DNA of 64,000 bases from assembly GCF_024294785.1 (NCBI RefSeq), contig NZ_JANCLT010000001.1, forward strand, positions 124,001-188,000. Direction: 5' to 3'. Below are positions 51,805 through 60,844 of the stretch, one piece after another (position 1 is the stretch's first letter; the number at the start of each line of letters is the position of its first letter). Source of the stretch: Ectobacillus ponti. GTDB taxonomy: Bacteria; Bacillota; Bacilli; Bacillales; Bacillaceae_G. Under the pieces are notes generated by a model that saw nothing but the letters and a program-made list of their open reading frames with translations, had not been told where the DNA came from and did not search any database. Both the position numbers and the translations under genes were made by a program.

Positions 51805-54800
51805 TTACAATACGCTGAAATAACGCGCCTCCGGATGGGCAAATACCATTGCCGTAACAGAAGCTTCCGGTTCCATCATATGGCCCTCTGTGAGGGAAAT
51901 GCCAATTTCGCCGGGATTGATGAGACGGAACAGCTTTTCCTGATCCGCCAGTTCCGGACAAGCCGGATAGCCGAAGGAAACGCGGATGCCCTGGTACTTG
52001 GCACGGAAGCGTTCTTCCATGGTCATGTTAACCGGATCCGGGAAGCCCCAGCGGTCGCGGAGGAGCATGTGCGTGCGCTCCGCCAAGCCTTCCGCCAGCT
52101 CCAGCGCCAATGACTGGATGGCGTGGCTGCGCAGGTAGTCTCCCTTTTCCTTCCACTCCTCCGCCACAGCACGCACTCCTGTGCCGACGCTGACAGCCAT
52201 GAAAGCCACATAGTCCATCTCACCGCCGACAGGGCGCAGATAGTCTCCCAGCGTGCGGTGCGGGGTGCTCAGCTGGCGCGGGAATGTGAAGGTTTCAAGC
52301 ACCTTGCTATGGTCCTGCGGATCATAAATCAGAATCTCCTGGCCGCGGCTTTGGGCTGGGAAGAATTGATAGACAGCACGCGGCTGCAGCCAATTTTCCC
52401 CTTCCTTCAGCAGGATATCCACAAGCTCGTTCAGCTCATGCGCCCGTTTATCGCCTTCCTCGAGCAGCTTCTTCACACTGCCCTTCAGCCCGAGATGATG
52501 GCCAAGCAGCATCTGGCGGTTCAGGAACGGCGCCAAATGGGAGGCTGGAATATCGCGCAGCACGACACGCTTCGTGGAATCCGGCGAGAACACCGGCGCC
52601 GGCGGCAGCGGCACAATGTTCATTTGCTCCGGCAGAGCACGCTCTTTTACGGCCGGCGCAGCCGCGAGCTTCTCCTGCTTTTGTACGAAGAACTTTTCAC
52701 GTTCCTCCTCCTTTTGCAGGCGATTTGCCAAATCCAGGCCGTTCATGGCATCACTGGCGTACAGGACAAGGCCGTCATAGGCTGGGGAGATGCGGTTATC
52801 GGTGAACTTCCGCGTCAGAGCAGCGCCGCCGACCAAAATCGGAACATCAATTTCAGCTGATTTTAAGTCCTCCGCCGTCGCCACCATCTGCTGAGCGGAT
52901 TTTACAAGCAAGCCGGATAAGCCAATGATGTCCGGCTGGTGCTTCTTGACCTCCTGCACCAGCTGGTCCGAGCGGACGTTAATGCCCAGATTCACAATGT
53001 CATAGCCGTTGTTGGAAAAAATAATGTCCACCAGGTTTTTGCCGATATCATGCACATCGCCTTTTACCGTGGCAAGGATAACCTTGCCCTTCTTGGCGCT
53101 GTCGCCCTTCTCCATATGCGGCTCCAGATATGAGACAGCCGCCTTCATGCTTTCAGCGCTTTGCAGCACTTCCGCCACAATCAGTTCATTGTTGTTGAAC
53201 AAGCGCCCCACCTCGTCCATGCCGGCCATAAGCGGTCCATTAATGACATCGAGTGGACGGCGGCCTTCATCCAACGCCAGCTGCAGATCATCATACAATC
53301 CTTGCTTTGTTCCCTCAACAATATAACGGGACAAACGCTCATCCAGCGTCAGATGTTCCATGGAGACCTCTTCTTTTTTCACCGCATTCCGGTAAAATGC
53401 TGTGAACTCGTCCAGAATCTCCTGATTCGTTTCGAACAAGAGACGGTCGGACAAGGCCTTTTCTTCCTCCGGAATGGAAGCGTAGCGCTCCAGCTTTTCT
53501 GTGTTGACAATGGCATAATCCAAGCCGGCCTTTGTGGCATGGTGCAGGAACACAGAATTCAGCACCTCGCGTCCCGCCGGCGGCAGGCCGAAGGAAATGT
53601 TGCTGACACCCAGAATCGTTAAGCACTCCGGCAATGCTTCCTTAATGAGGCGTACGCCTTCAACTGTTGCGGCGGCGGAGCCGATATACTCTTCATCCCC
53701 TGTCCCAACCGGGAACACAAGCGGGTCAAAGATAATGTCGGATGGGCGGATGCCATATTTCTTTGTCAGCAAATCGTAGCTGCGCTTAGCAATCTCCAGC
53801 TTGCGCTCTGCCGTTACGGCCATCCCCTTCTCGTCAATGGTGCCGACCACAATCGCGGCACCGTACTGCTTCACCAGCGGCAGCACCTTCTCAAAGCGCT
53901 CTTCGCCGTCCTCCAGGTTAATAGAGTTAATGACGGCTTTTCCCTGCGAATATGTTAAGGCACGCTCAATAACCGTCTCATCCGTGGAGTCAATCATAAG
54001 CGGCACCTTAATCATTTTTGTTACCGCCTGCAGAAACTTCTCCATGTCTTCCATTTCATCGCGGTCCGGGTCAGCCATGCACACATCAATAATGTGGGCA
54101 TTCCGCTTAACCTGGGCGCGGGCAATTTCAGCCGCCTCTTCAAACCGGCCTTCCGCGACCATACGTTTGAAGGCGCGGGAGCCGATGACGTTTGTACGTT
54201 CGCCGACAAACAGCGGACGCATGGAGTCATCATACTGCAGCGGCTCCAGGCCGCTGACCGCATGCCCCTTGCGCACAAGCTTCCGGCGCGGCGGCAGGGT
54301 GCTCAGTGCCTCTTTCATCGCCCGGATATGCGCCGGCGTTGTGCCGCAGCAGCCGCCGACAATATTCATCCAGCCTTCCTCTGCAAAGGCTTTGACCTTC
54401 GTTGCCAAGGATTCCGGCGATTCATGGTAGTGACCGTCCTCGTCCGGCAGACCAGCATTCGGATAGCAGGAAATATAGCTTTCGGACAGTCCCGCCAGAG
54501 AACGGATATGGTCGCGCATGAACTCCGGTCCCGTCGCGCAGTTCAACCCGACGGACAGGGGCTGCAGATGCTCAATAGATAGATAGAATGCCTCAATAGT
54601 TTGGCCCGCCAGCGTTGTCCCCATCGGCTCAATGGTGCCGGAAATCATCACCGGGATGTTCCGGCCGAACTCGGCAAAAGCAGCCTCAATGCCAAGAGCT
54701 GCAGCTTTTACATTGCGCATATCCTGGCTTGTTTCTACAAGCAGCACGTCCGCGCCGCCGCGCAGCAGACCCCTTGCCTGGCGGGTGTAAGCCTCAATCA

Positions 54801-55203
54801 GCTCTTCAAACGTGACGCCGCCTGTTACACTGATCGCCTTCGTTGTCGGCCCCATTGCCCCGGCTACATATACATCTCTGCCGGACTCTGCCGCCGCCTG
54901 CTTCGCAAGACGGGCAGCGCGCTCGTTCAGTTCTTCATCCAGGTGCTCCAGGTTATAGTCGCTCAGCACAATATTGGTGGCACCAAATGTATTGGTCTCA
55001 ATAATATCGGAGCCGGCTTCAATATAAGCACGGTGAATATCTACAATCACATCAGGCCGTGTGACCACAAGATACTCGTTACAGCCTTCATATTCCTCGC
55101 CGCCAAAGTCATCAGCCGTCAAGTCGGCCTGCTGAATCATCGTACCCATGGCTCCGTCTAAAATGAGAATGCGTTCCTCGAGTGCTTGTTGAATGGGTTT
55201 CAT
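51805..55203 (-). CDS. metH: Cobalamin-dependent methionine synthase
   Basis: Transfers the methyl group of 5-methyl-THF to homocysteine through methylcobalamin. The 1132 residues carry, in order, the homocysteine/zinc domain (about 1-300; GLNCATG and GGCCGTTPAH supply the Zn cysteines), the pterin domain (about 330-600), the cap and B12-binding domains with DVHDIG near residue 716, and a SAM-binding reactivation domain (about 900-1132; FGYPACPELADQ). The ATG overlaps the yitJ stop codon by 4 nt. Controlled by the S-box upstream of yitJ. Confidence 0.97.
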   Translation of the reverse strand: MKPIQQALEERILILDGAMGTMIQQADLTADDFGGEEYEGCNEYLVVTRPDVIVDIHRAYIEAGSDIIETNTFGATNIVLSDYNLEHLDEELNERAARLAKQAAAESGRDVYVAGAMGPTTKAISVTGGVTFEELIEAYTRQARGLLRGGADVLLVETSQDMRNVKAAALGIEAAFAEFGRNIPVMISGTIEPMGTTLAGQTIEAFYLSIEHLQPLSVGLNCATGPEFMRDHIRSLAGLSESYISCYPNAGLPDEDGHYHESPESLATKVKAFAEEGWMNIVGGCCGTTPAHIRAMKEALSTLPPRRKLVRKGHAVSGLEPLQYDDSMRPLFVGERTNVIGSRAFKRMVAEGRFEEAAEIARAQVKRNAHIIDVCMADPDRDEMEDMEKFLQAVTKMIKVPLMIDSTDETVIERALTYSQGKAVINSINLEDGEERFEKVLPLVKQYGAAIVVGTIDEKGMAVTAERKLEIAKRSYDLLTKKYGIRPSDIIFDPLVFPVGTGDEEYIGSAAATVEGVRLIKEALPECLTILGVSNISFGLPPAGREVLNSVFLHHATKAGLDYAIVNTEKLERYASIPEEEKALSDRLLFETNQEILDEFTAFYRNAVKKEEVSMEHLTLDERLSRYIVEGTKQGLYDDLQLALDEGRRPLDVINGPLMAGMDEVGRLFNNNELIVAEVLQSAESMKAAVSYLEPHMEKGDSAKKGKVILATVKGDVHDIGKNLVDIIFSNNGYDIVNLGINVRSDQLVQEVKKHQPDIIGLSGLLVKSAQQMVATAEDLKSAEIDVPILVGGAALTRKFTDNRISPAYDGLVLYASDAMNGLDLANRLQKEEEREKFFVQKQEKLAAAPAVKERALPEQMNIVPLPPAPVFSPDSTKRVVLRDIPASHLAPFLNRQMLLGHHLGLKGSVKKLLEEGDKRAHELNELVDILLKEGENWLQPRAVYQFFPAQSRGQEILIYDPQDHSKVLETFTFPRQLSTPHRTLGDYLRPVGGEMDYVAFMAVSVGTGVRAVAEEWKEKGDYLRSHAIQSLALELAEGLAERTHMLLRDRWGFPDPVNMTMEERFRAKYQGIRVSFGYPACPELADQEKLFRLINPGEIGISLTEGHMMEPEASVTAMVFAHPEARYFSVL

Positions 55204-57035
55204 AAGCTTGCTCCCTCTCTTTGCTGTTGTGCCGCGCGGACGTGGCCGGCCAAAACTTCTGTCATTTCATAGCGCAAGAATGGCGTGATGAGGTAAATGC
55301 CGTTGAAGAGCTTCATGGCTTCATCCAGCAGCTCCTTCGCGATGCGCACCCCTTCCGCCGCCGCGCTCTCCGGTGTTTCATGGCCGTCCATGCGGCGTCT
55401 GATTTCATCCGGCAGCGTGATGCCCGGCACCTCGTAGTGCAGGAAATCGGCATTCCGCTTGCTGACAAGCGGCATGATGCCGATAAATACCGGCTGCTCT
55501 GTATGCTTTGTTGCTTCATACGTTTTATATAACACTTCCATATCATACACCGGCTGGGTCAGGAAGTAATCCGCCCCCGCTTCAATTTTCTTCTCCATCC
55601 GACGGACTGCCGCATCCAGATGGCGTACATTCGGGTTCAGGGCTGCCCCGATGGAGAAGGAGGTCGGTGTTCCAATCGGCTTGCCCAGCGGTGAAAGCCC
55701 GCTGTTCATCTCTTTAATCATTTTAATAAGATCAAAGGAAGACACATCATACACAGATGTGGCACCCGGGAAGTCGCCGACACGGGCCGGGTCTCCCGTC
55801 AAAGCCAGCACCTCGTGAATGCCGAGAGAGGAAAGGCCAAGCAGGTGGGACTGCAGACCGATTAAGTTATGGTCGCGGCAGGTCAGATGCGCCACAACCG
55901 GGATGTCGTAACGGCCCAGCTGCGCACCCATCGCCATATTGGACACCCTCGGTGAAGCAAGGGAATTATCCGCCAGCGTGATGGCGTCCGCTCCCGCCCT
56001 TTTCAAGGCTTTTGCTCCTTCAAAAAACTTGTGCGTCTGCAATGTTTTCGGCGGGTCCAGCTCGACAATGATGGTTGTTTCTGTCTTTGCCTTCTCCGCA
56101 AGTGTTTCACGCTGCAGCGGGACACGGTTTGTCACGGTATAAGAAGCCGGGCGCACTTCCACATGCTTGCTCTGTGCAGGCTGCACCTGCTCCAGAGCCC
56201 GCTTCAAGGCTGCAATATGCTCCGGCGTTGTGCCGCAGCAGCCGCCAAGCAGGCGTACACCCTGCTGAACGAACTCCGCTGCCATATCTTCAAAATATTT
56301 GACACTGCCTTCATATACATAGCGGCCGTCTGCATACTTCGGCAGGCCGGCGTTCGGATAGGCTGACAGATAGCCCGTTTGCGGCACATCCATTGCCTTC
56401 AGCGACTCAATCATATGAAGCGGGCCGAGACGGCAATTCAGGCCGGCCACATCCGCCCCCTGCTCCAGAAGCTCCCGCAGCACAGCTTCTGCATATCTGC
56501 CGCTTTGCGTCAGGCCGGCTTCATGCAGAGCCAGCTGCGTAACAATCGGCACGTCTGTTTGCTTACGCAAAATGCGAAGCGCATGCAGCAGCTCTTTCTC
56601 ATCGTAGAAGGTTTCCAGCAGCAGTCCGTCCACATCTTCTTCAAGCAGGGCATGCGCCTGCTCCAGCAGCATAAATTCCCTGTCGGCGTCCGTTGTTGTA
56701 ATCGCCCCGATGTGCTTCATGCCCCCGATTGTTCCAAGTATAAGTGTATCTTTGCCGGCTGCCGCTTTTGCATTGCGCACGGCTGCCCGGTTAATGCGGG
56801 CCACTTCATGCTCCAGGCCATGCATCCGCAGCTTGCCTTCGTTGGCTCCATATGTATTGGTTTGCAGCACATCCGCACCCGCCTCCACATATTGCCGATG
56901 AATTTGCGTGATGCGCTCCGGTTCCTTCACATTCAGCTCCTCAAAACAGCTTTGCAAACCGTAGGAATACAGCAGTGTGCCCATCGCGCCGTCTCCAATG
57001 CTGATTCCGCTCTGCAATCTCTCCAACAATCTCAC
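55200..57035 (-). CDS. yitJ: Bifunctional homocysteine S-methyltransferase / methylenetetrahydrofolate reductase (YitJ)
   Basis: A 611-residue fusion protein. Residues about 1-285 form a homocysteine methyltransferase-type domain with the Zn cysteines in GLNCRLG and GGCCGTTPEH. Residues about 310-605 form the MTHFR TIM barrel (ELDPPKTLQTHKFFEGAK, CRDHN, FLTQPVYD). The reductase supplies 5-methyl-THF to MetH. First gene of a two-gene operon under a SAM riboswitch. Confidence 0.95.
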   Translation of the reverse strand: MRLLERLQSGISIGDGAMGTLLYSYGLQSCFEELNVKEPERITQIHRQYVEAGADVLQTNTYGANEGKLRMHGLEHEVARINRAAVRNAKAAAGKDTLILGTIGGMKHIGAITTTDADREFMLLEQAHALLEEDVDGLLLETFYDEKELLHALRILRKQTDVPIVTQLALHEAGLTQSGRYAEAVLRELLEQGADVAGLNCRLGPLHMIESLKAMDVPQTGYLSAYPNAGLPKYADGRYVYEGSVKYFEDMAAEFVQQGVRLLGGCCGTTPEHIAALKRALEQVQPAQSKHVEVRPASYTVTNRVPLQRETLAEKAKTETTIIVELDPPKTLQTHKFFEGAKALKRAGADAITLADNSLASPRVSNMAMGAQLGRYDIPVVAHLTCRDHNLIGLQSHLLGLSSLGIHEVLALTGDPARVGDFPGATSVYDVSSFDLIKMIKEMNSGLSPLGKPIGTPTSFSIGAALNPNVRHLDAAVRRMEKKIEAGADYFLTQPVYDMEVLYKTYEATKHTEQPVFIGIMPLVSKRNADFLHYEVPGITLPDEIRRRMDGHETPESAAAEGVRIAKELLDEAMKLFNGIYLITPFLRYEMTEVLAGHVRAAQQQREGASL

Positions 57036-57065
57036 AATCTATCTCCTTCTTTCTCTTTCAATATG

Positions 57066-57222
57066 GAAAAAGCCCTCCTCTTGAACGACAAAGAGGAGGG
57101 CTTTTGTTCCGCCTCTTATCATGCAAAACATCATGTTCCGCAGGTATTAGCACCGTTTCAGATCATCATCTGAAGGTTGCCGGGCTTCATAGGGCCTTTC
57201 CCTCTGCCGCTCTCGATAAGAG
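57066..57222 (-). ncRNA. SAM-I (S-box) riboswitch upstream of yitJ-metH
   Basis: Minus-strand aptamer 57113-57222: P1 arms CTCTTATC and GATAAGAG, the AGAGGGA kink-turn region, and the GAAGCCCGGCAACC and GGTGCTAATACC core. It is followed by an expression-platform terminator, AGCCCTCCTCTT...AAGAGGAGGGCT plus a T-tract (57066-57102). High SAM would stabilise the aptamer, allow the terminator and stop transcription. Confidence 0.97.
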
Positions 57223-57286
57223 TATATATATCCGTAACGTGCGCCTTATTCCGGGTGCACCGATATGGTATGCATAATTTCTCCTT

Positions 57287-57315
57287 ACTTTAGCATGCAG
57301 ACATAGCACCGTCAA
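57287..57315 (-). promoter_or_regulatory. Sigma-A promoter of yitJ-metH
   Basis: The minus strand has TTGACG, a 17-bp spacer and TAAAGT, with the predicted start near 57280, some 58 nt before the S-box. Confidence 0.65.
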
Positions 57316-57359
57316 TACAATTCATAAAAAATAAAGTATGTTATAAATATTCAAAATTC

Positions 57360-57389
57360 TTGTTGCAACCTATCATATTTTGGTATAAA
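57360..57389 (+). promoter_or_regulatory. Candidate sigma-A promoter of metI-metC
   Basis: TTGTTG, an 18-bp spacer and TATAAA, with the predicted start about 28 nt before the S-box at 57424. Confidence 0.5.
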
Positions 57390-57423
57390 TTATTTAACAG
57401 CAGTGACAATTTGATATGCAGGA

Positions 57424-57579
57424 TTCTTATCCAGAGAGGCAGAGGGACTGGCCCGTTGATGCTTCAGCAACCATTAACAGCTGTTAATAAGGTGCTAACT
57501 CCAGCAAATTCATTGAATTTGAGAGATAAGAAGAGGACATTTGTACGCAAAAGCCTTCTTCTATAGAAGGCTTTTTTTT
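57424..57579 (+). ncRNA. SAM-I (S-box) riboswitch upstream of metI-metC
   Basis: Aptamer 57424-57532: P1 arms TTCTTATC and GATAAGAA, the CAGAGGGACTGGCCC segment, GATGCTTCAGCAACC, and GGTGCTAACTCCAGCAAA. The terminator AAGCCTTCT-TCTAT-AGAAGGCTT plus T8 lies at 57549-57579. It is divergent from the yitJ riboswitch, with only about 200 bp between the two P1 stems. Confidence 0.97.
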
Positions 57580-57777
57580 GTGAAAAAGGATGGAAAGCCT
57601 TTCCTGTCCGGCCGGTTTGAAGACAATCTGAATTGCCTGTTATCCCGTTGGTTTTATAGCAGCGGCTGCAGGCGTATGCACTTTCAAACCATCAGCCTCT
57701 CATCCCCTTATCGTTTGCTTATCAAACCTATGCAGCATAGAAGCACAAAGCTTTATTAATCTGAAGGAGGAATCAGC

Positions 57778-58890
57778 TTGTACACATTGGAGACAAAGCT
57801 AGCGCAAATTGGAAACAGAAGTGAAACAGCTACAGGGACAGTGAATCCGCCGTTATATTTCTCCACAGCTTATCGGCATGAGGGAATTGGCCAGTCTACA
57901 GGCTATGACTATATCCGCACGGGCAACCCGACGCGAAAGCTGCTGGAGCAGGCTATTGCTGATCTGGAATGCGGCGACCAAGGCTATGCCTGCAGCTCCG
58001 GCATGGCAGCCATACAGCTCGTGCTTTCCCTGTTCTGCTCCGGCGACGAAATTCTCGCCTCGGAGGATTTGTACGGCGGCTCATACCGCTTATTCGGAGA
58101 GTTTGAAGCAAAATGGGGGCTTCAATGCCGCTATGTGGACATGGCGGACAGCGATGCCGTGCGTGCGGCAATCACCCCGCAGACAAAAGCGCTGTTTGTG
58201 GAAACGCCGACCAATCCGCTGATGCAGGTGACAGATATTTCGGAAGTTGCAGCCATTGCGAAGGAGCACGGCATTCTGCTGATTGTTGACAACACCTTCT
58301 ATACACCTGTCCTGCAGCAGCCGCTGCTGCTCGGAGCTGACATTGTGCTGCACAGCGCGACGAAATATCTGGGCGGACACAACGATGTGCTGGCCGGTCT
58401 CGTGGCAGCAAAGGGCGAGGCTGTCTGTCAAGCGCTCTTCCACTACCATAATGCAGCCGGCGCCGTCTTAAGCCCGTTTGATTCATGGCTTGTGATGCGC
58501 GGCATGAAGACGCTGGCGCTGCGTATGCGCCAGCACGAAGCCAATGCCAAGGCAGTTGCCGAGTTTTTGCGCCAGGCAGACGGCATTACAGATGTTTTCT
58601 ATCCTGGAAATGGCGGCATGCTTTCCTTCCGGGTGCACGATGAAACATGGGTAAATCCGCTGCTTCAGTCCCTTAAGCTGATTACCTTCGCTGAAAGCCT
58701 TGGCGGCATTGAGAGCCTCATGACCTATCCAGCGACACAAACACATGCCGACATTCCGGAAGAAATCCGGACAGCACGCGGCGTTTGTAACCGCCTGCTC
58801 CGCTTCTCTGTCGGCATTGAAAATGCAAATGACCTCATTCAAGACTTGCAGCAAGCACTTGCGGCTGTACGGGAAGAGGTGCGGGCATGA
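57778..58890 (+). CDS. metI: Cystathionine gamma-synthase / O-acetylhomoserine thiolyase
   Basis: PLP enzyme making cystathionine (or homocysteine) from an activated homoserine. The 370 residues have the Cys/Met-metabolism fold, with SSGMAAIQL and the PLP lysine near K196 in HSATKYLGGHND. The start is TTG 57778, with AAGGAGG 7 nt upstream; no in-frame ATG lies nearby. It overlaps metC by 4 nt. Order and SAM control match B. subtilis metIC. Confidence 0.94.
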   Translation: MYTLETKLAQIGNRSETATGTVNPPLYFSTAYRHEGIGQSTGYDYIRTGNPTRKLLEQAIADLECGDQGYACSSGMAAIQLVLSLFCSGDEILASEDLYGGSYRLFGEFEAKWGLQCRYVDMADSDAVRAAITPQTKALFVETPTNPLMQVTDISEVAAIAKEHGILLIVDNTFYTPVLQQPLLLGADIVLHSATKYLGGHNDVLAGLVAAKGEAVCQALFHYHNAAGAVLSPFDSWLVMRGMKTLALRMRQHEANAKAVAEFLRQADGITDVFYPGNGGMLSFRVHDETWVNPLLQSLKLITFAESLGGIESLMTYPATQTHADIPEEIRTARGVCNRLLRFSVGIENANDLIQDLQQALAAVREEVRA

Positions 58891-60059
58891 GCGAATACAG
58901 CCTGGAAACACTGCTTTTCCATAACAATCATAAATACGATCCCTACACAGGAGCGGTCGGCGTGCCAATCTATAATGCCTCCACCTTCCATCAGCAGGAT
59001 GTGGACCAGTTCGGCAAGTATGATTACAGCCGCTCCGGCAATCCGACGCGTGAAGCGTTGGAAGAAGCCATCGCAGTGCTCGAAGGAGGCGTACGCGGGT
59101 TTGCGTTCGCCTCCGGCATGGCTGCCATTTCCACCGCCTTCCTGATGCTGTCACAGGGTGACCACGTCGTCATTACAGAGGATGTGTACGGAGGCACATA
59201 CCGTGTTGTAACGGAAGTGCTCTCCCGCTACGGCATTGAGCACACCTTTGTTGATATGACAGACCTCGAAGCAGTGGAACAGGCTGTACAGCCAAACACG
59301 AAGGTGTTCTACGTGGAAACGCCCTCCAACCCCTTGTTAAAGGTTACGGACATCGGGGCTGTCAGCCGCATCGCCAAGCGCCATGGCGCGCTTACCTTTG
59401 TAGACAACACCTTCCTGACGCCTCTTTCGCAAAAGCCGCTGCAGCTTGGCGCCGATGTTGTGCTGCACAGCGCGACGAAGTTTATCGCCGGACACAGCGA
59501 TGTTACAGCGGGTCTGGCCGTGGCAAAGGATGAAGTGCTTGCCAAGCGCCTTGGCTTCCTGCAAAACGCCTTTGGCGCCATTCTGAGCCCGCAGGATTCC
59601 TGGCTGGTGCTCCGCGGCCTGAAAACCCTGCATGTGCGCCTGCAGCAGTCTGTCAGCGGTGCCATGAAGATCGCTTCCTTCCTGCAGACGCATCCGCGCG
59701 TGAAACGGGTCCACTATCCAGGACTGGCCGGCCATCCCGGCTTCCTTCTGCAGCAGCAGCAGGCTGCCGATGCGGGTGCTGTTCTATCCTTTGAACTGGA
59801 AAACGAAGAAGCCATGCGGCAGTTTTTGGCACATGTACAGCTCCCTGTATTTGCAGTCAGTCTGGGTGCAGTGGAGTCGATTCTCTCTTATCCTGCAAAA
59901 ATGTCACATGCCGCCATGGGCGCGGCAGAACGTGAGAAGCGCGGCATTTCGGCCTCCCTGCTTCGTCTATCGGTCGGCTTGGAGAAGCATGAAGACCTTC
60001 AGGCTGATTTCCAGACTGCACTGGACAGGATTACAACGGCACAACCAGATTTCGTGTAA
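58887..60059 (+). CDS. metC: Cystathionine beta-lyase
   Basis: PLP enzyme splitting cystathionine into homocysteine, pyruvate and ammonia. The 390 residues contain ASGMAAISTAFLML and the PLP lysine near K197 (HSATKFIAGHSD). Its ATG overlaps the metI stop (ATGA), so the pair is translationally coupled. The product homocysteine feeds YitJ/MetH encoded divergently. Confidence 0.94.
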   Translation: MSEYSLETLLFHNNHKYDPYTGAVGVPIYNASTFHQQDVDQFGKYDYSRSGNPTREALEEAIAVLEGGVRGFAFASGMAAISTAFLMLSQGDHVVITEDVYGGTYRVVTEVLSRYGIEHTFVDMTDLEAVEQAVQPNTKVFYVETPSNPLLKVTDIGAVSRIAKRHGALTFVDNTFLTPLSQKPLQLGADVVLHSATKFIAGHSDVTAGLAVAKDEVLAKRLGFLQNAFGAILSPQDSWLVLRGLKTLHVRLQQSVSGAMKIASFLQTHPRVKRVHYPGLAGHPGFLLQQQQAADAGAVLSFELENEEAMRQFLAHVQLPVFAVSLGAVESILSYPAKMSHAAMGAAEREKRGISASLLRLSVGLEKHEDLQADFQTALDRITTAQPDFV

Positions 60060-60061
60060 GG

Positions 60062-60090
60062 TGAAAGGACGGCCAAGCCGTCCTTTTTCT
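60062..60090 (+). terminator. Terminator of metI-metC
   Basis: GGACGGC-CAA-GCCGTCC hairpin followed by TTTTTCTC, directly after the metC stop. Confidence 0.9.
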
Positions 60091-60389
60091 CTTGCTCAAA
60101 ATACTTGTTCAATAGTTGAACATTTTTATATAAGCTGATACAATACTTGAACAATCTTCTCCTGTTTTCCCCCTCTATACTCCCTATTTATACCCTTTCT
60201 TGATTTTCAGCGAAATTTGCTCATTTTCATCCCTTTTTCTCATATGCTTTATAAAACATTTACAACTCCGTCTCTTTTCTTACAATCTCTTTACTTTTGG
60301 ACAATTTTTCGGTAAAACATATTCTATTTATCCTAAAATTTTGTTATGTATATTATGTGCTTATTGCAGCACGTACGGAGGTGGAGAAA
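60091..60389. promoter_or_regulatory. ArsR-gene upstream region with TGAACA operator-like sites and two promoters
   Basis: TGTTCAA-TAG-TTGAACA (60106-60122) is a perfect inverted repeat, and TTGAACA recurs at 60147-60153. A promoter TTGAAC-N17-TACAAT (60116-60144) is embedded in these sites. A second promoter, TTGGAC-N17-TATTCT (60297-60325), lies nearer the gene. TGAACA inverted repeats are typical operators for ArsR/SmtB repressors. The rest is pyrimidine-rich with nothing recognised. Confidence 0.6.
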
Positions 60390-60680
60390 ATGTTGGAAAT
60401 GTTTCAAGAAGAATTGGAGATTTATGAAGGCAACGCCGAACTGCTGAAGGTTCTAGCCCATCCTGTGCGTTTGTGCATCGTGAAAGGCTTAATTGAAAGA
60501 GGCGCAAGCAATGTATCCACGATGTATACAAACTTGAATATGCCGCAGTCAACCATTTCACAGCATTTGGCCAAGCTGAAGAGTGCAAGAATTGTAACAA
60601 GCGAGAGAAAAGGGCTGGAGATTTATTATAATGTAGAGAATGAGAAGGTCATCCAGCTGATTCAGGTACTGTTCCAATAG
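60390..60680 (+). CDS. ArsR-family transcriptional regulator
   Basis: A 96-residue winged-helix protein: LLKVLAHPVRLCIVKGLIERG (helices 1-2), then NMPQSTISQHLAKLKSARIVTSER (recognition helix and wing), the ArsR/SmtB layout. Only one Cys (in RLCIV) is present, so it lacks the ArsR metal motif ELCVCDL and may sense redox state or another ligand. ATG 60390 follows GGAGGTGGAG. TGAACA sites upstream suggest autoregulation. Confidence 0.88.
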   Translation: MLEMFQEELEIYEGNAELLKVLAHPVRLCIVKGLIERGASNVSTMYTNLNMPQSTISQHLAKLKSARIVTSERKGLEIYYNVENEKVIQLIQVLFQ

Positions 60681-60803
60681 AATAGTACAGACTGTTAGGG
60701 GAACGGTAAGCAACATTCACTTTGTGTCAAAGAGATGTTGCTTTCTCAATCTCCTAAAAATCTTTTAACCCTTATATAAAGATACATATTCTATCTTTAT
60801 TTA

Positions 60804-60835
60804 AAATGGCTGCCTTGGCGTAAGGCAGCCATTTC
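60804..60835. terminator. Bidirectional terminator between arsR-type gene and midA-type gene
   Basis: AAATGGCTGCCTT-GGCGT-AAGGCAGCCATTT hairpin, flanked by T-rich sequence on both strands, between convergent genes. A weaker stem, AGCAACAT/ATGTTGCT, lies 60709-60742. Confidence 0.88.
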
Positions 60836-60844
60836 TTTCTGTTA

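Noticed and set aside
57246-57275. Nine-codon leader peptide (MHTISVHPE) with AAGGAG before the yitJ S-box
   Set aside because: The promoter TTGACG-N17-TAAAGT predicts a transcript start at about 57280, so the SD would lie at or upstream of the 5' end. A coincidence is more likely.
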